DNA from: Flavobacterium sp. UBA6195
GTDB lineage: Bacteria > Bacteroidota > Bacteroidia > Flavobacteriales > Flavobacteriaceae
DNA: 5,252 bases
Direction: 5' to 3'
NCBI RefSeq assembly: GCF_002422095.1
Contig: NZ_DITB01000078.1
Coordinates: forward strand, 1 to 5,252
The first letter of the stretch is position 1; each line of letters begins with the position of its first letter. Below are positions 1 to 3,912 of this stretch, in pieces. Both the position numbers and the translations under genes were made by a program. The notes beneath the pieces were generated by a model. The model was given only the letters and a program-made list of their open reading frames with translations. It had not been told where the DNA came from and made no database searches.

Positions 1-18
1 TAAATTTTTATCGGACAT
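1..18 (-). CDS. Possible start of a downstream operon gene (first six codons only)
   Basis: On the minus strand an ATG at 18-16 opens a frame reading MSDKNL that runs off the left edge of the window. It begins only 5 bases after the stop codon of the beta-barrel gene (24-656), the tight spacing expected of the next gene in an operon. The hydrophilic, lysine-rich start is typical of a cytoplasmic protein. Six codons cannot identify a family, and a chance ATG is possible. Confidence 0.35.
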
Positions 19-23
19 TAATG

Positions 24-656
24 TTAATTTATATTGAAATGGATTCCAAATCGAATTTGTTGGTTGTTGAATTTTAATTTTTCTTCAGTATTATTTGATA
101 CATTAATTGCAGTTGAATAATTGTATCCTAAACTTAATTGCCAATCATCACTTACAAAATATTTTGCGGTAACAATTGCCCCAGGTTGTATCCAAATTCC
201 TGAAAATTCTTTTTCTTTGGTTAAATCAAATAATTCTCCATTAATTTTTTGCTCTCCATTAATAATGTGCATCAATTGCATTTGAAGACCTGTACTTAAT
301 TCAAAAGGCATTCTCTCTGAAGGAATAATAATATATTGCAACTGGTTATTTAAACCCATATAAGTGGTTTCCCATTCATAATGATTGGCGCTATCACCAG
401 CTGTGGCATCAAAACCGTTAATAGCTAAACCAGCACTATAATGCAATTTGTTATCTAATAATTTAAAAACATAGCCTAATTCATAAAATTGACTGGATTT
501 GCTATTAAGTTCAAGGGGTAAATTATCCGTGCTTTTAAAAACATAAGAGGTTAGATTCAATCCAGTTGAAAAATATAGATCTTGTGCTTTTGAACTCATA
601 CTAAATAATAGTAAGTATGCAATAACTAGGTTAGTCTTTTTTAATAATGGTTTCAT
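24..656 (-). CDS. Outer-membrane beta-barrel-like protein with signal peptide, function unknown
   Basis: This encodes a protein of about 210 residues that is probably exported to the outer membrane; I do not recognise a specific family. The N-terminus (MKPLLKK, then a hydrophobic stretch to SMSSKAQ) is a good Sec signal peptide, with cleavage likely next to AQ at about residue 24. The mature part alternates polar and aromatic/hydrophobic residues (for example LYFSTGLNLTSY and WQLSLGYNYSTA) and ends in a strand-like IRFGIHFNIN, as small Bacteroidota beta-barrels do. An ATG three codons upstream (665) is possible, but the start at 656 gives the more typical signal peptide. Either start lies inside the preceding gene, overlapping its end by 26 or 35 bases, so the two are almost surely co-transcribed and may be translationally coupled. 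It may act as a membrane partner of the secreted protein encoded upstream; that is inference. Confidence 0.75.
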   Translation of the reverse strand: MKPLLKKTNLVIAYLLLFSMSSKAQDLYFSTGLNLTSYVFKSTDNLPLELNSKSSQFYELGYVFKLLDNKLHYSAGLAINGFDATAGDSANHYEWETTYMGLNNQLQYIIIPSERMPFELSTGLQMQLMHIINGEQKINGELFDLTKEKEFSGIWIQPGAIVTAKYFVSDDWQLSLGYNYSTAINVSNNTEEKLKFNNQQIRFGIHFNIN

Positions 657-1107
657 AAAATACATTGGTATTGTTTGTTATTTTAATTAAGTAAGTGGAT
701 GTAGCTATGTTAGATAGAGAAATACTGGTTTTAAAATCATTTATTGTGCATTCTTTATGGAGTACTAATCGGCCTAATCTGTCAAAAAGTTCAACTGTAC
801 ATTTTCCTTCAAATGACAATGAAAAAAGTAAATTTAATTCATCAGCAACAGGAACAGGGTACAATTGTAAAGTTTCTTTTTCGATACTTGCATCAATTAT
901 CTTCATACCTGTAGGTTGCTGATATCCTTGAACTATGCATTTGTTAAACATTTCAGAAAAACCAATTGTTGATAGCTGACCTACACTTTGACTAACATAA
1001 TAACCTGTAGAAGTTAAATTTGAATTTCCCACTACCGAAATAGTGTTTCTTGCAACCTCTTGTGAAAAAGAGTTTAATGTGATTAATACCAATAAAATAT
1101 ATTTCAT
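631..1107 (-). CDS. Small secreted protein with T9SS type A C-terminal sorting domain
   Basis: This encodes a 158-residue exported protein. Residues 1-15 form a short signal peptide (MKYILLVLITLNSFS, then QE). Residues 20-65 are an extracellular segment containing YYVSQSVGQLSTIG and ending IVQGYQQP, a pattern common at the N-terminus of small Bacteroidota T9SS cargo. Residues 81-158 match the type A sorting domain: LYPVPVADELNL, then VELFDRLGRLVLHKE, then LSNIATSTYLIKITN, and a lysine-rich end. In this family the C-terminal domain directs a protein through the type IX system and is removed or anchored at the surface. Very little sequence remains besides signal and sorting domain, so there is no room for an enzyme; a structural or adhesive role is more likely. 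It is the first visible gene of an operon with the overlapping beta-barrel gene. The ATG at 1107 is the natural start because the signal peptide follows at once. Confidence 0.85.
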   Translation of the reverse strand: MKYILLVLITLNSFSQEVARNTISVVGNSNLTSTGYYVSQSVGQLSTIGFSEMFNKCIVQGYQQPTGMKIIDASIEKETLQLYPVPVADELNLLFSLSFEGKCTVELFDRLGRLVLHKECTINDFKTSISLSNIATSTYLIKITNNTNVFYETIIKKD

Positions 1108-1119
1108 ATAATTTTTTTA

Positions 1120-1133
1120 AATGTTTAAACATT
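1120..1133. promoter_or_regulatory. 14-bp perfect palindrome upstream of the T9SS-protein operon, candidate operator
   Basis: The sequence aatgtttaaacatt equals its own reverse complement. It lies 12 bases upstream of the ATG at 1107 and in the 72-base gap after the HTH gene (which ends at 1180). The position suits an operator or 5'-UTR element for the operon at 24-1107. No exact TAnnTTTG element was found in this gap. AT-rich composition makes chance palindromes likelier, so the function is unproven. Confidence 0.3.
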
Positions 1134-1179
1134 AGCAGGCTTGCATAATGAGAGCAAAAGATTATTTATTGATATCAAA

Positions 1180-1395
1180 TTAATTTACAAAACAAAGTTT
1201 ACACTCCGTTTCATACAAATAGGTTTCTAATTTTCGATCATAAATGATGGGTGCTTTTAACTCATTTCGCAAGAAAGCAATATAATAATTAATACTCCGC
1301 TCTGAGATGTCTAGTTTATGCGCCAATTGTTTCGGTGTACCCGTTTTTTTTGTTGTAATTAAATCATGTAATCGTATAAAGACGCGTATATCCAT
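1180..1395 (-). CDS. Small helix-turn-helix (winged-helix-like) DNA-binding protein
   Basis: This encodes 71 residues that are almost entirely a DNA-binding domain of the HTH_11/DeoR-like kind. After a first helix (residues 2-16, IRVFIRLHDLITT), the motif TGTPKQLAHKLDISERSINYYIAFLRNEL (about 18-46) has the layout of helix, turn and recognition helix, with the phase expected of 'xPxxLAxxLxISxRxxxxYI'. The following APIIYDRKLETYLYE (49-62) fits a beta wing. The C-terminus contains a CKLC pair of cysteines. There is no ligand or dimerisation domain, so it may act as a small autonomous regulator; its target is unknown. A GTG at 1419 would add eight residues, but the ATG at 1395 leads directly into the fold. 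A near-consensus -7 element (TAAAATTG, one mismatch to TAnnTTTG) lies at 1412-1405, which would give a very short leader. The gene is divergent from the sigma-factor gene and upstream of the T9SS operon on the same strand, so either could be a target. Confidence 0.75.
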   Translation of the reverse strand: MDIRVFIRLHDLITTKKTGTPKQLAHKLDISERSINYYIAFLRNELKAPIIYDRKLETYLYETECKLCFVN

Positions 1396-1423
1396 ATTTA
1401 TATGCAATTTTACAACCACTCAA

Positions 1424-1438
1424 CGCAACTGCCTTGCG
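1424..1438. repeat. Dyad CGCAA-N5-TTGCG, copy 1
   Basis: The inverted repeat CGCAA (1424-1428) and TTGCG (1434-1438) flanks a 5-base spacer, ctgcc. It lies just upstream of the HTH start codon (1395) and is preceded by CAA, as is copy 2 at 1633-1647. It is markedly more GC-rich than its surroundings. It could be an operator for one of the two flanking regulator genes, or part of a dispersed element. Confidence 0.4.
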
Positions 1439-1630
1439 CCCAATGTTTTTTGTTAGAAACTTTATAATTTTAATACGATTAAGTTGGAAAATCATCCCGA
1501 AAATTTTAAAAAAAATATTGTGGCTCTCGGATAGGTATTAAATAACGGCTATAAAAAAGCGTATTTACAAGTAAAGTGTAAAGCAACAGATTACAAGATA
1601 TTCAACTTTACATTTAAGAAAACAAAACAC

Positions 1631-1649
1631 AACGCAATCTCATTGCGTT
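1631..1649. repeat. Hairpin/dyad aacgcaat-ctc-attgcgtt, copy 2 of the CGCAA-N5-TTGCG element
   Basis: The arms aacgcaat (1631-1638) and attgcgtt (1642-1649) are perfectly complementary around a 3-base loop. The core CAACGCAA-N5-TTGCG repeats that of copy 1 at 1421-1438, in the same orientation and 209 bases away. It is not followed by a T-tract, so it is unlikely to be an intrinsic terminator. It lies about 70 bases upstream of the sigma-gene promoter element, where an upstream operator could act. Confidence 0.45.
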
Positions 1650-1653
1650 AGAG

Positions 1654-1672
1654 TGATTTTGATTCAAAATCA
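1654..1672. repeat. 19-bp near-perfect palindrome upstream of the sigma-factor promoter
   Basis: The sequence tgattttgattcaaaatca has 9-base arms (1654-1662 and 1664-1672) that are exactly complementary around one central base. It begins five bases after the hairpin at 1631-1649 and ends 45 bases before the TATATTTG element. Its size and symmetry suit a dimeric regulator site. No protein can be assigned to it, though the adjacent HTH protein is a candidate. Confidence 0.4.
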
Positions 1673-1717
1673 AATGGATTAATTTTCCAAATCTGTTTAA
1701 ATTCATAAGATAAAATT

Positions 1718-1725
1718 TATATTTG
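1718..1725 (+). promoter_or_regulatory. Candidate -7 promoter element (TATATTTG) for the sigma-factor operon
   Basis: TATATTTG matches the Bacteroidota housekeeping -7 consensus TAnnTTTG exactly. The -33 region is weak: only gttt at 1695-1698, with 19-base spacing, and no true TTG. The expected transcription start would be near 1732. This matters for the gene downstream, because a TTG start codon at 1723 would fall inside the promoter element itself. Confidence 0.45.
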
Positions 1726-1755
1726 TGCCAAGATAAAAACGAAATACATCCTTTT

Positions 1756-2316
1756 TTGAGCCATTTGATTTCTATATATTCTATTGCACTCCAGCAATTT
1801 TGCAAAGGGGAAAATCAGGCCTTAAGTGACCTTTATAAAAAATGGTTGCCCGAATTGTATTTGGTAGCATACAGATACGTGCAATGTGAACAAGAAGCTG
1901 AAGATGTAGTTGCGGATTGCTTTGAAAAAATATTTGCTATGCCTATTACAAAAAGGCAACAAAAATTTATAGAAGAAGAAATCAACATCAAAGCATTACT
2001 TTTGGTAATGGTAAAAAACAAAAGTCTGGATGTTATTAAAACAAAAAAAAACAGAAATAGAATTTTAGATGGTATGAAAGGTTTTCTCCCTACAATTAGC
2101 TTTAATAATGCGAAACAAAACCTTACAAATGACAATTTCAAAGAATTATTAAATTGCTTACCCAAAAAAGAAAAACAAATTCTCAGTCTTAGTATTGATG
2201 GGTTCACCAATGCAGAAATAGGAGAACAATTCAACTTATCTGAAAAAACAATTGCGAATCTTTTAGCAATGGTTAGAAAAAAAGTAAAAAATTTATGGAA
2301 TACGTTTATGGAGTAA
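1756..2316 (+). CDS. Sigma-70 family (ECF-like) RNA polymerase sigma factor
   Basis: This encodes about 186 residues, the usual size of a two-domain ECF sigma factor that directs RNA polymerase to a dedicated promoter set. Region 2 is visible at about residues 26-60 (LYKKWLPELYLVAYRYV, then EAEDVVADCFEKIF, the hallmark 'EAEDVxxxxF'). The region 2.4-like basic stretch VKNKSLDVIKTKKNRNR follows at about 86-102. Region 4 is at about 128-181, with LPKKEKQILSLSIDGFTNAEIG and the helix-turn-helix LSEKTIANLLAMVRKKVKN. No in-frame ATG precedes region 2. A TTG at 1723 overlaps the promoter element, so I take the TTG at 1756; the TTG at 1765 is equally possible. The next gene begins 57 bases after the stop and probably belongs to the same transcript. 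ECF factors are usually held inactive by a co-encoded regulator, and the membrane protein that follows is the obvious candidate. The target genes are unknown. Confidence 0.85.
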   Translation: MSHLISIYSIALQQFCKGENQALSDLYKKWLPELYLVAYRYVQCEQEAEDVVADCFEKIFAMPITKRQQKFIEEEINIKALLLVMVKNKSLDVIKTKKNRNRILDGMKGFLPTISFNNAKQNLTNDNFKELLNCLPKKEKQILSLSIDGFTNAEIGEQFNLSEKTIANLLAMVRKKVKNLWNTFME

Positions 2317-2330
2317 TTAGCTAATAAAAT

Positions 2331-2338
2331 TACTTTTG
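2331..2338 (+). promoter_or_regulatory. Possible internal -7 promoter element (TACTTTTG) before the TPR membrane-protein gene
   Basis: TACTTTTG in the gap between the sigma gene and the membrane-protein gene matches TAnnTTTG. It lies 35 bases before the ATG at 2374. No clear TTG sits at the right distance upstream, so this may be a chance match in AT-rich DNA. If real, it would allow the membrane protein to be made independently of the sigma factor. Confidence 0.25.
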
Positions 2339-2373
2339 GGAAGAATTTGTAATTGAATCGTTTTAAACAGACT

Positions 2374-3117
2374 ATGACAGAAAACAAAAATATTAATTTA
2401 GAACTGCTGTTGCAATCACTAGAAGATGATTTCGACACACAGGAACGTATGCGTATTTTGGAAATATTAAAAAAAACGAATCCTATAGACGATTCCTTAC
2501 TGGGAGCAAAAATGCTGTTAGAAAAAAACAATTGGGATTATGAAGTCTTAAAATATACGTTCAGTAAAACAGAAGAAAGAATAGAAACAATAGCTCGCGC
2601 TACTAAAAAAACAAACAACAGTATCAATTATCTAAAATATGCCGCCGTATTGCTTCCTATAGGCTTTGTTTTAGGCTATTTTATACATTTCACTTTAACC
2701 CATAACCAATCCATAGACCAGTTTTATAGTAAAGAAGAAGGTTTACCTCACTATATGGGAACAGAAATTGCAAATTTTGAAAATCTAATGGTGCTTTACC
2801 GCGACAATAAAATGAAAGTTGCATTTGGAGTGTCGGAAGAAATTCTAATAAAAAAACCGCAAAATGATACAGCTATCTACTTTCATGCAGTAATTGGTTA
2901 TGAATTAAAAAACTTCAAAGTGGCTAAAGAGGGTTATACTAAAATAACTCAAAAAAAAGAAAGTGCTTTTTATTATGATGCAGTTTATCGATTAGGTTTT
3001 ACCTTAAAAAAACTTAATGAAGAGAAAGCAGCTTATCAACAATTTAGTACAATCTCAAAAGACCAAAATAATCCTTATAATCAAAAAGCAAAAGAAATTC
3101 TAGATTGTTTTAATTAG
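2374..3117 (+). CDS. Single-pass membrane protein with C-terminal TPR-like region, putative sigma-factor partner
   Basis: This encodes 247 residues and is not assigned to a named family. Residues 1-85 are a charged, helical, probably cytoplasmic domain (LLLQSLEDDFDTQERMRIL and ARATKKTNN). One transmembrane helix is clear at about 87-109 (YLKYAAVLLPIGFVLGYF). Residues 110-247 would be periplasmic and read like tandem tetratricopeptide helices: NFENLMVLYRDNKMKVAFG, AIYFHAVIGYELKNFKVAKE, YYDAVYRLGFTLKKLNEEKA, YNQKAKEIL. The ATG at 2374 is preferred over an in-frame TTG at 2353. It follows the sigma gene by 57 bases on the same strand. The topology (cytoplasmic head, one helix, protein-binding tail outside) resembles membrane anti-sigma regulators, but no FecR-like or zinc-binding anti-sigma motif is visible. 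A role in controlling the sigma factor is inference from position and topology; an envelope-stress or secretion accessory role is an alternative. Confidence 0.75.
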   Translation: MTENKNINLELLLQSLEDDFDTQERMRILEILKKTNPIDDSLLGAKMLLEKNNWDYEVLKYTFSKTEERIETIARATKKTNNSINYLKYAAVLLPIGFVLGYFIHFTLTHNQSIDQFYSKEEGLPHYMGTEIANFENLMVLYRDNKMKVAFGVSEEILIKKPQNDTAIYFHAVIGYELKNFKVAKEGYTKITQKKESAFYYDAVYRLGFTLKKLNEEKAAYQQFSTISKDQNNPYNQKAKEILDCFN

Positions 3118-3118
3118 T

Positions 3119-3247
3119 TTAAAGCGTTAGTATATAGTTGATTAACTTTGTTTCCAAAACGATAGCATAGAAATTTTTTCTGTGACCACCATCAAAAATA
3201 AAAATATCAACCGTATTTTTTACTTGTGATAAGAAGCCAAAATTCAT
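3119..3247 (-). CDS. Unassigned 42-codon ORF downstream of the toxin gene
   Basis: An ATG at 3247 opens a frame on the minus strand that ends at the TAA at 3119-3121. It reads MNFGFLSQVKNTVDIFIFDG, then GHRKNFYAIVLETKLINYIL and a final TL. It starts 16 bases after the toxin stop codon (3264) on the same strand, so it could be the third gene of that transcript. The segment VDIFIFDGGHRKN loosely recalls the beta-strand and acidic loop of Rossmann-like methyltransferases, so it might be a gene remnant. This is speculative; no family can be assigned and chance is a real possibility. Confidence 0.25.
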   Translation of the reverse strand: MNFGFLSQVKNTVDIFIFDGGHRKNFYAIVLETKLINYILTL

Positions 3248-3263
3248 AGTAATAAAAATATAA

Positions 3264-3560
3264 TCATCGTTTAAGTTTTAACGCATCTTTTCTTTTGTTA
3301 AAAACTATGCCAATAATAACCACAGTTTTTGTTTTTTCATCAATGTAGAAATGAATGTTGTATGGAAAAGTTTTTGGGTGAGCTATTCTTACATTTTTAT
3401 GTCTAACATTATAAGCAGTGGGCATTGCAAGAATTTTCATAATGGCTTCTTCAATACAAATTGCAAAACGAATTTCTAAATCAGCTTGTTGTTCTTTATA
3501 CCATTCTTTAGCTTTTTGAACATCAGTAAAAACTTCTTCAAAATACAATGCCTTGTACAT
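3264..3560 (-). CDS. Type II toxin of the RelE/ParE superfamily
   Basis: This encodes 98 residues, the usual size for the family. ParE/RelE-like toxins act in the cytoplasm: RelE types cut mRNA on the ribosome, ParE types poison DNA gyrase, and sequence alone does not decide which applies here. Features in order: a first strand (YKALYFEEVFTD), the helix signature AKEWYKEQ (17-24), a second helix with RFAICIEEAIMKI (31-43), the family proline and tyrosine in MPTAY (46-50), VRIAHPKTFPYNIHFYID (57-74) with the conserved FPY, and the closing strands VVIIGIVFNKR (80-90) with a conserved basic residue. The ATG at 3560-3558 overlaps the stop of the antitoxin gene in a TAATG arrangement, so toxin synthesis is likely coupled to antitoxin translation. 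The C-terminal DALKLKR is basic. No inactivating lesion is visible. Confidence 0.85.
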   Translation of the reverse strand: MYKALYFEEVFTDVQKAKEWYKEQQADLEIRFAICIEEAIMKILAMPTAYNVRHKNVRIAHPKTFPYNIHFYIDEKTKTVVIIGIVFNKRKDALKLKR

Positions 3561-3790
3561 TAAATTTTGCGTTTAAGTTCTTGAAAAAGCTTGTCAATAG
3601 GTTGTAAAAGTTCGGGATTTTTTTCAATAGCCATTAGTCTTTGGTCTATAATATCCTTTTCCCATTGTTCTAATTCTTTTTCAGTTGCTTCAATATTTGG
3701 ATATTCATTTTTAATAATTTCCCAATCTTCAATTGGAATGAAAACTCCTGTAGGATGTCCGTTGTGGTCTTGAATGATTTGTGTTTTCAT
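3560..3790 (-). CDS. Antitoxin of the ParE/RelE-type module
   Basis: This encodes 76 residues and is identified mainly by position, size and charge. It precedes the toxin gene, overlaps it by one base (TAATG), and is acidic in its middle and C-terminal part (EATEKELEQWEKDIID, about 34-49). The N-terminus IIQDHNGHPTGVFIPIEDWE (5-24) resembles the beta-strand start of Phd/YefM-like antitoxins, where a small DNA-binding domain represses the operon and the C-terminal helix wraps the toxin. A long amphipathic tail, NPELLQPIDKLFQELKRK, could be the toxin-binding segment. The ATG at 3790-3788 is the only reasonable start. By analogy the protein probably autoregulates the promoter upstream. Assignment to a specific antitoxin family is uncertain, but its role as partner of the adjacent toxin is well supported. 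Confidence 0.75.
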   Translation of the reverse strand: MKTQIIQDHNGHPTGVFIPIEDWEIIKNEYPNIEATEKELEQWEKDIIDQRLMAIEKNPELLQPIDKLFQELKRKI

Positions 3791-3850
3791 AATTATAAAA
3801 ATAAATTATATAGTAAAATTAGACATTAATTTTAACGCTACAAAATTAAT

Positions 3851-3883
3851 CAAATATATTTCTATTAATTACCGTAAGATCAA
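3851..3883 (-). promoter_or_regulatory. Candidate promoter of the toxin-antitoxin operon
   Basis: On the minus strand a TTG (3883-3881) is followed after 22 bases by TATATTTG (3858-3851), an exact TAnnTTTG and the same octamer as before the sigma gene. The spacing lies within the 17-23 bases described for flavobacterial promoters. The transcript would have a leader of about 50 bases before the antitoxin ATG (3790). A second exact match, TAATTTTG (3848-3841), follows but lacks an upstream partner. Confidence 0.45.
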
Positions 3884-3912
3884 TTGTAATGCTTCTGCCT
3901 TTCGATAAGCTA

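Larger units (their letters stand above)
1396..1755. other. 360-bp gene-poor divergent intergenic region
   Basis: This separates the HTH gene (minus) from the sigma-factor gene (plus). It contains two dyads with the common form CAACGCAA-N5-TTGCG (1421-1438 and 1630-1647), a 19-bp near-palindrome (1654-1672), a weak inverted repeat tgtaaag/ctttaca (1577-1583 and 1606-1612), and a TATATTTG promoter element (1718-1725). A plus-strand frame at 1457-1651 is open except for one TAG at 1532-1534 and has no ATG; it is too AT-rich and short to call a gene. I see no tRNA, riboswitch or mobile-element signature. Confidence 0.6.

Noticed and set aside
695..922. Plus-strand open frame of 75 codons
   Set aside because: It lies fully inside the well-supported T9SS-protein gene on the other strand and has no family features.
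1445..1460. gttagaaac next to the first dyad, as a possible integron attC-like site
   Set aside because: No complementary partner core or second simple site is found at a suitable distance, and no integrase or cassette arrangement is visible.
1614..1805. Minus-strand open frame of 63 codons
   Set aside because: It overlaps the promoter and start of the sigma gene, crosses the palindromes, and shows no protein-family features.
1833..2531. Long minus-strand open frame of 232 codons
   Set aside because: It is antisense to the sigma-factor gene and the start of the membrane-protein gene. Its phenylalanine/serine-rich composition is what the complement of lysine-rich AT-biased coding sequence gives.
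3165..3185. Possible terminator (agaaattttttct) between the convergent transcription units
   Set aside because: The stem would be only about five A-T pairs with no GC-rich hairpin, so an intrinsic terminator is not supported.
3591..3773. Plus-strand open frame of 60 codons
   Set aside because: It is antisense to the antitoxin gene; serine/isoleucine-rich composition marks it as a shadow frame.
3791..3810. Direct repeat aattata twice before the antitoxin start
   Set aside because: The region is nearly pure A/T, so a 7-base repeat is expected by chance; it is not enough to call an operator.
3117..3840. Inverted agcgtta sequences on either side of the toxin-antitoxin module
   Set aside because: Only about 7 bases match, which is too short to count as insertion ends in this composition.
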